Assembly: GCF_900091435.1 (NCBI RefSeq)
Contig: NZ_FMCS01000016.1
Coordinates: 41,594 to 105,593 of the forward strand
Reading direction: 5' to 3'
Origin: Micromonospora chaiyaphumensis
GTDB taxonomy: Bacteria; Actinomycetota; Actinomycetes; Mycobacteriales; Micromonosporaceae
Length of the DNA stretch: 64,000 nt
Below, piece by piece: positions 9,537 to 19,231 of the stretch. A program made the translations under genes and the position numbers. Each line of letters starts with the position of its first letter. Position 1 is the first letter of the stretch. A model generated the notes under the pieces. It had not been told where the DNA came from, did not search any database, and saw only the letters and a program-made list of their open reading frames with translations.

Positions 9537-11938
9537 ACACCGGCGAGCCGCCCTCGGACGCCGACGGCAGCGGGACCGGCGGGGGAGTGCCCGATCTGCG
9601 GCTGGCCGGGCTGGCCGTGGCCGCCTGGCTCGCCGCCCTGGCCGGCCTGCACTCCACCATGACGGCGAGCGCCACCCTGGCCGCCGTCGCCGCCGGCCTG
9701 GCGCTCCTCACCGGCGCCCACCTGTGCGGCCTGCTCGGCCGTCCGGCCGCCCCGGTCCGCCGCTACGGCTGGATCGCGGTCGCCGTGCTGCTCGGAGTGG
9801 TCTGCGGCGCGACCGCCACCGCCGCCCGCGTCGCGGTCCGCGACGCCGCCCCCGTGCGGGCACTCCTCGCCGAACGGACCCTGGTCACCGCCGACCTGGT
9901 GGTCCGCGACGACCCCCGCCCGATCCGTGGCGCCGCCGGCCGCCCGGCCACCCTGCTGGTCCGCGCCGACCTGGTCCGCCTCACCGACGCCGCCGGCCGC
10001 CGGGTCACCGGCACGGTGCGTGGCCTGGTGCTGGCGACCGACCCGGCCTGGCGCACGCTGCTGCCGGGGCAGCGGGCGACCGCGCGGGGCCGGCTGTCGG
10101 CCCCGCGCGGTGGGGACCTGACGGCCGCGGTGCTGTCGGCCACCGGCCCACCGGCCCGGCACGGCCCGGCCCCCTGGCCGCAACGGGCGGCCGGCACCCT
10201 GCGCGCCGGGCTGCAACGGGCGTGCGCGCCGCTGCCCGACGCACCCGGCGGGCTGCTGCCCGGCCTCGTGGTGGGGGACACCAGCCACCTGCCGCCCGAG
10301 GTGGAGGAGGACTTCCGGGCCACCGGCATGACCCATCTCAACGCGGTGTCGGGTTCCAACGTGGCCATCGTCGTCGGCGCCGTGCTGCTGCTCGCCCGCT
10401 GGGCCCGGGCCGGCCCGCGGACGGCCGCCGCGCTGTGCGTACTCGCCCTGGTCGGGTTCGTGATCCTCGTGCGGCCGTCGCCGAGTGTGGTCCGCGCCGC
10501 GGCGATGGGGGCGATCGGGTTGGCCGCGCTCGCCACCGGGCGGTCCCGGGCCGCGCTGCCCGCCCTGGCCGCCGCGGTCACCGTGCTGGTGCTCGTCGAC
10601 CCGGAACTGGCCGGGGATCCGGGGTTCGCGCTCTCGGTCTGTGCCACCGGCGGGCTGCTGCTGCTCGCCCCGGGCTGGCGGGACGCGCTTCGCCGGCGGT
10701 GCGTACCGCCCGGGCTGGCCGAGGCGCTGGCCGTGCCGGCGGCGGCGCAGCTCGCCTGCGGCCCGGTGATCGCCGGGATCTCCGGGACGGTGAGCCTGGT
10801 CGCGGTGCCGGCGAACCTGCTCGCCGTGCCGGTGGTCGCGCCCGCCACGGTGCTGGGGGTGATCGCGGCGGTCCTGTCGCCGGTCTGGCCGGCCGGTGCC
10901 GAGTTCGCCGCCTGGCTGGCGAGCTGGCCGGCCCGCTGGCTGGTGGCGGTGGCCGCGCAGGGTGCCCGGCTGCCCGCCGGCACGCTGCCCTGGCCGGGCG
11001 GGGTGACCGGCGCCCTGCTGCTGGCCGCCGTCAGCGTGGCGCTGCTGGTGGCCGCGCGGCGGCCGGTGGTCCGGCGGCTGGTCACGGTCGTCGTGGTCGC
11101 GGTGGTGCTCGGCACGCTGCCCGTCCGGCTGCTCGCGGCCGGCTGGCCCCCGCGGGGCTGGGTGGTCGTGGCGTGCGCGGTGGGGCAGGGGGACGCCGTG
11201 GTGCTGCCGGTCGCCGCCGGTCGGGCGGTGGTGGTCGACGCCGGCCCCGATCCGTCCGGGGTGGACGGTTGCCTGCGCCGGCTCGGCGTACGCGAGGTGT
11301 CGCTGCTGGTGGTCAGCCACTTCCACGTCGACCACGTGGGCGGGATCGCCGGGGTGTTCCGGGGCCGGCGGGTGGCGGCGGTGGCGACCCCGCAGTGGTC
11401 CGAGCCGCCCTACGGCGTCGCCCAGGTACGCGACGCGGCCCGCCGGGGCGGGAGCGTGCTGACGCCGGTGCCGGCGGGCTGGCGCTGGCGGGCCGGGGCG
11501 GTCGAGCTGGTCGCCGTCGGGCCGCCGTACCCGCTGCGCGGTAGCCGGTCGGATCCGAACAACAACTCGCTGGTGCTGGCCGCCACGGTGGGCGGCGTGC
11601 GGATCCTGCTGCCCGGCGACGCGGAGACCGAGGAGCAGCGGGCGTTGCTGGAGACGGTGCCGGCCGCCGTGATCCGGGCCGACGTGCTCAAGGTGGCCCA
11701 CCACGGGTCGGCGTACCAGGATCCGGAGTTCCTCGCCGCGGTCCGCCCGGCGGTCGCGCTGGTCTGCGTGGGCGCGGACAACGACTACGGGCACCCCAAC
11801 CCGGGCCTGCTGGACCGGCTGACCCGGGCGGGCGCCCGGGTGCTGCGCACCGACACCGACGGCGACATCGCCGCCGTCCACGGCGGCGCGGGACTGGCCG
11901 TGGTGGCCCGGGGGACCGGTCCGGGACGGCGGCGGTGA
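9533..11938 (+). CDS. comEC: ComEC/Rec2 DNA-uptake channel with metallo-beta-lactamase domain
   Basis: An 801-residue polytopic membrane protein. N-terminal membrane helices and a DUF4131-like soluble part precede the competence domain (LVVGDTSHLPPEV, then GMTHLNAVSGSNVAIV), which forms the channel for single-stranded DNA. The C-terminal third is a metallo-beta-lactamase-like nuclease domain with SHFHVDHVGG near residue 595 and KVAHHGSAYQDPEFL. Both parts are complete and the metal ligands are present, so it looks functional. Its stop is separated from holA by about 150 bases without other features. Confidence 0.95.
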   Translation: MNTGEPPSDADGSGTGGGVPDLRLAGLAVAAWLAALAGLHSTMTASATLAAVAAGLALLTGAHLCGLLGRPAAPVRRYGWIAVAVLLGVVCGATATAARVAVRDAAPVRALLAERTLVTADLVVRDDPRPIRGAAGRPATLLVRADLVRLTDAAGRRVTGTVRGLVLATDPAWRTLLPGQRATARGRLSAPRGGDLTAAVLSATGPPARHGPAPWPQRAAGTLRAGLQRACAPLPDAPGGLLPGLVVGDTSHLPPEVEEDFRATGMTHLNAVSGSNVAIVVGAVLLLARWARAGPRTAAALCVLALVGFVILVRPSPSVVRAAAMGAIGLAALATGRSRAALPALAAAVTVLVLVDPELAGDPGFALSVCATGGLLLLAPGWRDALRRRCVPPGLAEALAVPAAAQLACGPVIAGISGTVSLVAVPANLLAVPVVAPATVLGVIAAVLSPVWPAGAEFAAWLASWPARWLVAVAAQGARLPAGTLPWPGGVTGALLLAAVSVALLVAARRPVVRRLVTVVVVAVVLGTLPVRLLAAGWPPRGWVVVACAVGQGDAVVLPVAAGRAVVVDAGPDPSGVDGCLRRLGVREVSLLVVSHFHVDHVGGIAGVFRGRRVAAVATPQWSEPPYGVAQVRDAARRGGSVLTPVPAGWRWRAGAVELVAVGPPYPLRGSRSDPNNNSLVLAATVGGVRILLPGDAETEEQRALLETVPAAVIRADVLKVAHHGSAYQDPEFLAAVRPAVALVCVGADNDYGHPNPGLLDRLTRAGARVLRTDTDGDIAAVHGGAGLAVVARGTGPGRRR

Positions 11939-12086
11939 GGGCGGTTCGGAAGGGAGCCCAGCGATCGAGGGAGGCTTGTTGGGATAGTTGGTAGATCGAC
12001 TCGAATGTCGGTATTTGCGTTGACTGCGGGCTGCGCCGTCACAGTCCTCGATGAGCAGGCACGATCGGGTCGGGGGCCGTGCGAAT

Positions 12087-13067
12087 ATGGGCGACGTGAC
12101 CCCCGCCAGCCTGCCCCCTATTCTGCTCGTTCTCGGCGACGAGGAGCTGCTCGCCACGCGAGCCGTCTCCGAAGCCGTCGTCCGGGCCCGCAGCGTCGAC
12201 CCGGACGTGGACGTCCGGGAGTACCAGGCGGGCTCGCTGACGGTGGGGGAGATCGCCGAGATGCTCAGCCCGTCGCTGTTCGGCGGGCGGCGGGTGCTCG
12301 TGCTGCGCTCCGGCCAGGACGCCCGGAAGGACCTCGTCACCGCCCTGCTGGGCTACGCGAAGAACCCCGACCCGGAGGTGCAGCTCGTGGTGCTGCACCT
12401 CGGTGGGGCCAAGGGCAAGGCGTTCGCCGACGGGCTGCGGGCCGCGGGCGCGACGGTGGTGCCGGCCGCGAAGCTCAAGGGCCACCGGGAGCGGGTCGCC
12501 TTCGTCCGGGACGAGATCCGCCGCCTCGGCGGGAAGTGCACCGACGACGCCGCCGAGACGCTGATCGCGGCGGTCGGCACCGACCTGCGCGAGCTGGCCG
12601 CCGCCTGCTCCCAGCTCGTGGCCGACACCGACGGGCGGATCGGGGCGGAGACGGTGTCCCGCTACTACCGGGGGCGGGTCGAGGTGTCCGGCTTCACCGT
12701 GGCCGACGCGACGATGGTCGGCGACGTGCCGGGGGCGCTGGAGGCGCTGCGCTGGGCGCTGCACGTGGGTGTCGACCCGGTGCCGATCGCCGACGCGCTC
12801 GCCGACGGGGTGCGGACCGTGGCCCGGGTCGCGTCGGCCGGGCGGGGCAGCCCCTACCAGTTGGCCAGCAGCCTGGGCATGCCGGCGTGGAAGATCGAGC
12901 GGGCCCAGCGGCAGGGCCGGGGCTGGACGCCGGAGGGCCTCGTGGAGGCCATGCGGGCGGCCGCCGAGTGCAACGCCGCGGTCAAGGGCGGTGCCGACGA
13001 CCGGGCGTACGCGCTGGAACGGGCGGTGTTCTCCGTGGCCGCGGCGCGGCAGGGTGGCGGCCGGTGA
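12087..13067 (+). CDS. holA: DNA polymerase III subunit delta
   Basis: Delta opens the sliding clamp as part of the clamp loader. The 326-residue product has the family layout: ILLVLGDEELL at the start, the SLFGGRRVLVLRSG segment, KLKGHRERVAFVRDEI, and the C-terminal helical domain ending in ALERAVFSVAA. ATG 12087 is chosen because the conserved part begins soon after it; ATG/GTG starts at 12051 and 12096 are possible. It overlaps the following gene by four bases (GTGA). Position after comEC and before rpsT is the usual actinobacterial arrangement. Confidence 0.95.
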   Translation: MGDVTPASLPPILLVLGDEELLATRAVSEAVVRARSVDPDVDVREYQAGSLTVGEIAEMLSPSLFGGRRVLVLRSGQDARKDLVTALLGYAKNPDPEVQLVVLHLGGAKGKAFADGLRAAGATVVPAAKLKGHRERVAFVRDEIRRLGGKCTDDAAETLIAAVGTDLRELAAACSQLVADTDGRIGAETVSRYYRGRVEVSGFTVADATMVGDVPGALEALRWALHVGVDPVPIADALADGVRTVARVASAGRGSPYQLASSLGMPAWKIERAQRQGRGWTPEGLVEAMRAAAECNAAVKGGADDRAYALERAVFSVAAARQGGGR

Positions 13068-13525
13068 CCCGAACGTGGTCGACGGTCCCCACGGACGAGG
13101 AGCGCTACCGGCCGCTCTACGCCCGGGTCCTCGGTCTGCGTTTCGTCAACCCGGGCGGGGTGCTCTGCTTCCTCTTCTTCGAGGGCGCCGTGGCGCTGGC
13201 CGTGCTGCTCGCCCTCGCCGAGCTGGTGACCTGGTGGGCGGTGCTGCTGCTCCCGGCGGCGGTGGCGGCCATGGTGAAGCTCAACGACATGGTCGCCGAG
13301 ATCGTGATCCGCACCGCGGCGCAGGTGCCGGAGCAGGAGCGGGACCGCTTCCGCCGGCAGATGGAGCCGGTCGTCGGCCGGGCCAGCGTGCCGTCCACGG
13401 CCCGGGCGCTGCCGGGCGGGGCGACGCTGGCCGGCGAGCCGACGCTGCGGGCCGCCCGCCCCGTCGACCCGTCCGGGCAGATCGAGCACCCGTCGGACCC
13501 GACCGGGCACGACCCCTTCCGCTGA
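13064..13525 (+). CDS. Hypothetical membrane protein, 153 aa
   Basis: Unrecognised family. Two hydrophobic segments at about residues 33-52 and 57-76 predict two membrane passes, followed by a cytosolic tail of about 75 residues rich in Arg, Pro and Thr. Its GTG start overlaps the holA stop, so it is probably translated with holA. The tail ends just before a G/C-rich tandem array. A role cannot be assigned. Confidence 0.75.
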   Translation: MTRTWSTVPTDEERYRPLYARVLGLRFVNPGGVLCFLFFEGAVALAVLLALAELVTWWAVLLLPAAVAAMVKLNDMVAEIVIRTAAQVPEQERDRFRRQMEPVVGRASVPSTARALPGGATLAGEPTLRAARPVDPSGQIEHPSDPTGHDPFR

Positions 13526-13720
13526 CCGTCGCAGCAGGCCGCCGGAGAAGCGACCGCCGCCGGAGAGCGACCGCCGCAGGAGCGGGCCGCCGGAGAAGCG
13601 ACCGCGCCGACGAGCGACCGCCGCCGGAGACCGACCGCCGCAGGAGCGGGCCGCCGGAGAAGCGACCGCGCCGACGAGCGACCGCCGCAGTAGCGGGCCG
13701 CAGCAGGAGCGACCGAGGCC
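13526..13720. repeat. Degenerate G/C-rich tandem repeat
   Basis: The 195 bases after the membrane-protein stop are built from variants of GCCGCCGGAGAAGCGACC and ACCGCCGCAGGAGCGGG. A 64-base unit at 13570-13633 is repeated from 13634 with the first 54 bases identical, and a third partial copy starts at 13681. No plausible gene covers it. The rest of the gap up to the rpsT terminator (13721-13834) shows nothing I can identify. Confidence 0.85.
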
Positions 13721-13834
13721 GGCGGCGCAGACCTCACCACCGTCCGAAGGGCGGGCGACGGCCTGATCCGTCGGTGACGTCAGCTCGAAAGGCGCCGACC
13801 GGGAGCCACGCGCGGCACCGGGAAACGCAGACAG

Positions 13835-13869
13835 CCGGAAGCCCCGGGGCGGTGCCCCGGGGCTTCCGG
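13835..13869 (-). terminator. Hairpin terminator after rpsT
   Basis: A perfect 15-bp stem (CCGGAAGCCCCGGGG and its complement) closes a 5-base loop 20 bases beyond the rpsT stop. There is no long T-run, as is common in high-GC actinomycetes. Confidence 0.85.
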
Positions 13870-13888
13870 TTCAGGTCTGAGGCGCTCG

Positions 13889-14155
13889 TCAGGCCGAGAA
13901 CGAGGCGACGCGCTTGGCGATCGCCGACTTCCGGTTGGCCGCCTGGTTGGCGTGGATGACACCCTTGCTGGCAGCCTTGTCCAGCTTGCGGGTGGCCTCA
14001 CGCATGAGGGTGGTGGCCTTCTCGGTGTCGCCCGCCTCGGCAGCCTCGTGGAACTTCCGGATGGCGGTCTTCAGCGACGACTTGACCGACTTGTTACGCA
14101 GCCGGCGCTTCTCGTTCTGCCGGTTGCGCTTGATCTGGGACTTGATGTTCGCCAC
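13889..14155 (-). CDS. rpsT: 30S ribosomal protein S20
   Basis: S20 binds 16S rRNA early in 30S assembly. The 88-residue Lys/Arg-rich protein shows the family pattern MANIKSQIKRNRQNEKRR at the N-terminus and KGVIHANQAANRKSAIAKR near the C-terminus, and is of normal length. It is transcribed opposite to holA and lepA, as in mycobacteria, and ends in a strong hairpin. Confidence 0.99.
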   Translation of the reverse strand: MANIKSQIKRNRQNEKRRLRNKSVKSSLKTAIRKFHEAAEAGDTEKATTLMREATRKLDKAASKGVIHANQAANRKSAIAKRVASFSA

Positions 14156-14283
14156 GCGACAGCCTCGTCTTGATAGCTCGGGTTGGTCTGCTTCCGCGCA
14201 CGACGAGCATGCGTCATCGCCGCGCGAAAAGCCAGGTTACCAGGTCGCCCCGGGACGAGCCAAAACGCCTCGGCCGCCCCTGC

Positions 14284-14360
14284 TGATCGACTCCACCCCG
14301 GCGAGGTGGCGGTATCCGGCACGCCGGGATACCACCACCCCGGCGAGCTGGAGTGAATCA
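14284..14360. repeat. Long intergenic palindrome (type B)
   Basis: Two 34-base arms, 14284-14317 and 14327-14360, pair with a handful of mismatches around a 9-base loop. The arm tips read TGATCGACTCCA and TGGAGTGAATCA, and the loop ends read GGTATCC and GGATACC. It lies between the rpsT start and the stop codon of the kinase gene. The length and near-symmetry suggest a palindromic element rather than an ordinary terminator, although it could also terminate the kinase transcript. Confidence 0.85.
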
Positions 14361-14378
14361 AGCGGCCGGGTAGCCGCG

Positions 14379-15350
14379 TCAGGCCCAGCCCTGGCGGGTG
14401 GCGAGCCAGGCCAGGGCCTGCTCACCGCTCCAGCGCTGGTGCGCCCGGAGGTGCGGGGAGGCGGTGGACGCGCCGGCGTCGGCGCCGGTGAGGAAGTAGC
14501 CCGAGAGTGCGGCGAGGGTCACGTCCAGCGCGTCGGCGGGAGCGCCCGCCGCGGCCGGGTGACCGGCGAAGGCGGCGTCCACGTCGAGGCCGCTGGCGTA
14601 CCCGGTGATCAGCAGGGTGACCAGGTCGAACCAGGCGGGGCCGTGGCACAGCCAGTTCCAGTCGCAGATCCAGGCCCGGCCGGCGGCGTCCAGCAGCAGG
14701 TTGTCCACCCGCAGGTCGCCGTGGGCCAGGCCGGGGGCGGCGTCGGCGTAGCCGGGCAGGCGGGACTCCAGCGCGGCCAGTTCGGGCAGCGGGGCCCAGG
14801 GCGGCAGCGCCGGTGCCGGTTCCCGGCCGGCGACCACCTCGCCCCACCAGAGGATGTCGTCCCGGGCCAGGTCGGCGAGGCGCGGGAGCCCGAGCGCGAC
14901 GAGCTCCGCGGGTGGCACGGCGAGCGCGGCGGCCACCTCGGCGTACGCGGTGAGGGCGGCGTCCAGCTCGGCCGGGTCCCAGGGCAGCCGGGGCGTGTGC
15001 CCGTCGACCGCGTCCAGGGCGAGCGCGTACCAGCCGGCCTCGGTGAGCGCCCAGCGCGGCCGGGGGACCGGCAGGCCGGCGGGGAGGCGGGCCAGGACAT
15101 CGGCCTCGTGGGCGTACCAGTCGACCAGGTGCCGCTGCTCGGCCAGCGCCGCCGCCTTCACGAAGACCGGCCCGCCGGCCGGGCCGTGGAGGACGGCGGC
15201 GAAGCCCCGGGTGAAGCCCGCGCCGGCCGGCCGGACCGTCACCGGGGTGCCGCCGAGCCGGGCCGCCAGCGCGTCGCGCAGCCCGGCCGGCAGCTCGGCC
15301 CAGTCGGGGCGGAGCGCTGTCGCGTCGTAGGGCACCGGGGGCAGGGACAT
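14379..15350 (-). CDS. Aminoglycoside phosphotransferase (APH) family kinase-like protein
   Basis: A 323-residue protein of the APH/choline-kinase fold. The catalytic loop is AHGDLRVDNLLL (Asp base, Asn for Mg) and the metal-binding segment is ICDWNWLCHGPAWFDL; an N-terminal lobe with VFVKAAALAEQ supplies the ATP-site Lys. Members phosphorylate aminoglycosides, homoserine, sugars or other small alcohols; this sequence alone does not say which. ATG 15350 (MSLPPVPYD) is chosen over GTG 15377. It stands alone between rpsT and a divergent DUF4240 gene, which does not suggest a resistance cassette. Confidence 0.88.
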   Translation of the reverse strand: MSLPPVPYDATALRPDWAELPAGLRDALAARLGGTPVTVRPAGAGFTRGFAAVLHGPAGGPVFVKAAALAEQRHLVDWYAHEADVLARLPAGLPVPRPRWALTEAGWYALALDAVDGHTPRLPWDPAELDAALTAYAEVAAALAVPPAELVALGLPRLADLARDDILWWGEVVAGREPAPALPPWAPLPELAALESRLPGYADAAPGLAHGDLRVDNLLLDAAGRAWICDWNWLCHGPAWFDLVTLLITGYASGLDVDAAFAGHPAAAGAPADALDVTLAALSGYFLTGADAGASTASPHLRAHQRWSGEQALAWLATRQGWA

Positions 15351-15412
15351 CGCGGGCACCCGCCCATGCTCCCGCACCGGGACGTCGGTGTGCTCTGCCA
15401 GACTGCGAGGCC

Positions 15413-15949
15413 ATGAGGACCGACGAGTTCTGGCAGTTGATCGACAGCGCCCGCGCCGGGGGCGGGGGCGAGGCCGCGGCGGTCGCCGCCCGCGCGGTCG
15501 CCCTGCTCGCCGAGCGGGACCCGGAGGAGATCGTCGGGTACGCCCACCACCAGCAGCGGGTGCTCGCCGCCTCCTACAAGGTCGACCTGTGGGGCGCGGC
15601 CTACCTGATCAACGGGGGCGCCTCGGACGACGGCTTCGAATACTTCCGGGGCTGGCTCATGACCCAGGGCCGGGCGGTGTTCGCCCGGGCGGTCGCCGAC
15701 CCGGACTCCCTCGCCGAGCTGCCGCAGGTGCGGGCCGCCGCGCTCAGCGGCGAGGAGTTCGAGTGCGAGGACATGCTGGCGGTGCCGTGGGAGGCCTACC
15801 GGAAGGCCACCGCGGCCGACCTGCCGGCGGACCGGGACCCGGTGCGGGCGCCCGACCTGAACGACTTCTGGGACTTCGACGACGAGGACGAGGCGCGGCG
15901 GCACCTGCCGAAGCTCGCCGCGCTCTTCGCCGAGCCGCCCGAGGAGTGA
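15413..15949 (+). CDS. DUF4240 domain protein
   Basis: A 178-residue protein beginning MRTDEFWQLIDSAR, the hallmark of DUF4240. The central YLINGGASDDGFEYFRGWL segment and the ECEDMLAVPWEAY segment are also typical. The last 40 residues are acidic. This family is widespread in actinomycetes and has no established function; some members are linked to WGR-like or immunity-type genes. Cytosolic. It lies 123 bases before lepA and may share no regulation with it. Confidence 0.9.
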   Translation: MRTDEFWQLIDSARAGGGGEAAAVAARAVALLAERDPEEIVGYAHHQQRVLAASYKVDLWGAAYLINGGASDDGFEYFRGWLMTQGRAVFARAVADPDSLAELPQVRAAALSGEEFECEDMLAVPWEAYRKATAADLPADRDPVRAPDLNDFWDFDDEDEARRHLPKLAALFAEPPEE

Positions 15950-16072
15950 CGCCCGGGGAGTGACGCCGGACGAGTGCCGGGGGAGCACCGGCGCGCCCCG
16001 GACGACGTGGGAGCATAGAGGGGGCCGGCGGCGCGCCGGCCCGCTCACGTCAGCCGACCAGAACGGACCGCT

Positions 16073-17950
<1,878 letters not shown>

Positions 17951-17964
17951 GCCTCCGCGCCACA

Positions 17965-17997
17965 CGGCCGGCCCCCGCACGCGCGGGGTGCCGGCCG
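17965..17997 (+). terminator. Terminator after lepA
   Basis: CGGCCGGC-CCCCGC pairs with GCGGGG-GCCGGCCG around ACGC, with one bulged T, and TTT follows. It starts 15 bases after the lepA stop. Confidence 0.8.
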
Positions 17998-18091
17998 TTT
18001 CGCGTACGCCCGAAGATTTTTTCCTCGATGGCCGGTACCGCTCCCACCTGCGTGATCGCCGGTGGACGCGCGGCACCCCGGCGGGCGGTGC

Positions 18092-18118
18092 GGTTTGGGT
18101 TTTCGGCGGGTCGGGAAC
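18092..18118 (+). promoter_or_regulatory. Stress-sigma-like promoter, copy 1
   Basis: GGTTT (18092-18096) and GGGAAC (18113-18118) are separated by 16 bases. This resembles the SigF/SigB-type promoter of actinobacteria (GGTTT-N15-17-GGGTA). It is 59 bases from the start of the first GlsB-like gene, and the same arrangement is found before the second copy. The sigma factor assignment is inference. Confidence 0.4.
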
Positions 18119-18176
18119 TTACCGGTCACGACAGGAACCACACAGACCGTGTGAAACTTCTTAGAAGGAGAAGACC

Positions 18177-18464
18177 GTGGACCTCACCGTCTGGGGCATC
18201 ATCACCGCGCTCGTCGTTGGTCTGATCGTCGGCGCGCTGGGCCGCCTGGTCGTGCCGGGCCGCCAGAACATGCCGATCTGGCTGCACATGCTGATCGGCG
18301 TCGGCGCCGCGCTGCTGGGCACCGTCCTGGCCCGCGCCATGGGCATCGCCACCGAGACCTCAGGCATCGACTGGATGGAGCTGCTGGTCCAGGTCGTGCT
18401 GGCCGCCATCGCCGTGGCCCTGGTGGCCGGCGTGGGTCGCCGCCGCAGCGTCTCGCGCTACTGA
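18177..18464 (+). CDS. GlsB/YeaQ/YmgE family small membrane protein, copy 1
   Basis: A 95-residue protein of the transglycosylase-associated family (PF04226). Three membrane helices are predicted at about residues 5-25, 35-53 and 70-87, with the typical GALGRLVVPGRQNMP after helix 1. The family is often induced by stress but has no known enzymatic activity. The GTG start follows AGAAGGAGAAG. It is duplicated at 18727, with about 80% identical residues, and its upstream region and terminator are copied too. Confidence 0.93.
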   Translation: MDLTVWGIITALVVGLIVGALGRLVVPGRQNMPIWLHMLIGVGAALLGTVLARAMGIATETSGIDWMELLVQVVLAAIAVALVAGVGRRRSVSRY

Positions 18465-18484
18465 CGCACCTCGCCTTGCGCCTC

Positions 18485-18518
18485 AGCGGGCGCCCGACCG
18501 GCCGGTCGGGCGCCCGCT
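18485..18518 (+). terminator. Terminator after GlsB-like copy 1
   Basis: A perfect 16-bp stem (AGCGGGCGCCCGACCG and its complement) with a 2-base loop. The same core hairpin occurs after copy 2. Confidence 0.88.
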
Positions 18519-18637
18519 GGCGTTCGGGCATTGAACGCGGTCAGCCGCCAAATGGCCGGTCGGCCGCTTTCCGCATGACCGGATCCGGCCCGGAAATCCC
18601 AGGTCAGGGCCGTTGTGGGCAATTCGTTCCCGGAGTC

Positions 18638-18664
18638 GGTTTGGATTTTCGGCGGGTCGGGCAC
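18638..18664 (+). promoter_or_regulatory. Stress-sigma-like promoter, copy 2
   Basis: GGTTT (18638-18642), 16 bases, then GGGCAC (18659-18664). Flanking sequence (TTTTCGGCGGGTCGGG and GGTCACGACAGGAACCACAC) is almost identical to that before copy 1, so the promoter was duplicated with the gene. The -10-like element differs at one base, so strength may differ. Confidence 0.38.
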
Positions 18665-18726
18665 TTAGCGGTCACGACAGGAACCACACGACATCGTGTG
18701 ACTCATTCAGAAGAAGGAGGGCGACC

Positions 18727-19011
18727 GTGGAGCTCACCGTTTGGGGCATCATCACCGCGCTCATCGTTGGTCTGATCGTCGGCGCTCTGGGCCGCCTGGT
18801 CGTCCCGGGCCGCCAGAACATGCCGATGTGGCTGCACATGCTGATCGGCGTCGGCGCCGCGCTGCTGGGCACGATCGTCGCGCGGGCCTCGGGCTTCGCC
18901 GACACCGCCGGCATCGACTGGCGTGAGCTGCTGCTGCAGGTGCTGTTCGCCGCCATCGGCGTGGCCCTGGTGGCCGGCGTGGGTCGCCGTCGCGGCGTCT
19001 CGCGCTACTGA
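18727..19011 (+). CDS. GlsB/YeaQ/YmgE family small membrane protein, copy 2
   Basis: A 94-residue paralogue of the protein at 18177, with the same three predicted membrane helices. The first 45 residues differ at only four positions; the middle loop (ARASGFADTAGIDW against ARAMGIATETSGIDW) has diverged and lost one residue. The GTG start follows GAAGGAGGG. The nearly identical flanks and adjacent position show a recent tandem duplication rather than an old paralogue. Confidence 0.93.
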   Translation: MELTVWGIITALIVGLIVGALGRLVVPGRQNMPMWLHMLIGVGAALLGTIVARASGFADTAGIDWRELLLQVLFAAIGVALVAGVGRRRGVSRY

Positions 19012-19030
19012 CCCCCACCGCCGAAGCGCC

Positions 19031-19068
19031 GAAGCGGGCGCCCGACCGACCGGTCGGGCGCCCGCTTC
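19031..19068 (+). terminator. Terminator after GlsB-like copy 2
   Basis: A perfect 18-bp stem with a 2-base loop; its core matches the hairpin at 18485-18518. Confidence 0.88.
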
Positions 19069-19165
19069 CGTCTCCCTGAGCTGCCCGGACGGCACCCCTG
19101 CCGCCCGGGCCCACGGCTGTTGTACGGTCGCCACGGCCGCCCGCCGCGAGTACCCCCTGTTGTAA

Positions 19166-19178
19166 AGGAAATTTTCCT
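19166..19178. promoter_or_regulatory. Candidate operator of the sugar ABC operon
   Basis: AGGAAATTTTCCT is a 13-base palindrome (odd centre), 53 bases before the solute-binding gene and unusual in this GC-rich background. Palindromes of this kind often bind LacI- or ROK-family repressors of sugar uptake; no such regulator gene is adjacent, so the regulator is unknown. Confidence 0.45.
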
Positions 19179-19231
19179 ACTAAGGTGCGGCGGAGAAGGT
19201 TAGTGCCAAACGGCCCCGAGGGAGATATGGC

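Noticed and set aside
8714..12340. A 1208-residue open frame on the minus strand across comEA, comEC and holA
   Set aside because: Shadow of the real genes on the plus strand; extreme Arg/Gly/His composition, no domain, and the plus-strand genes are clear homologues.
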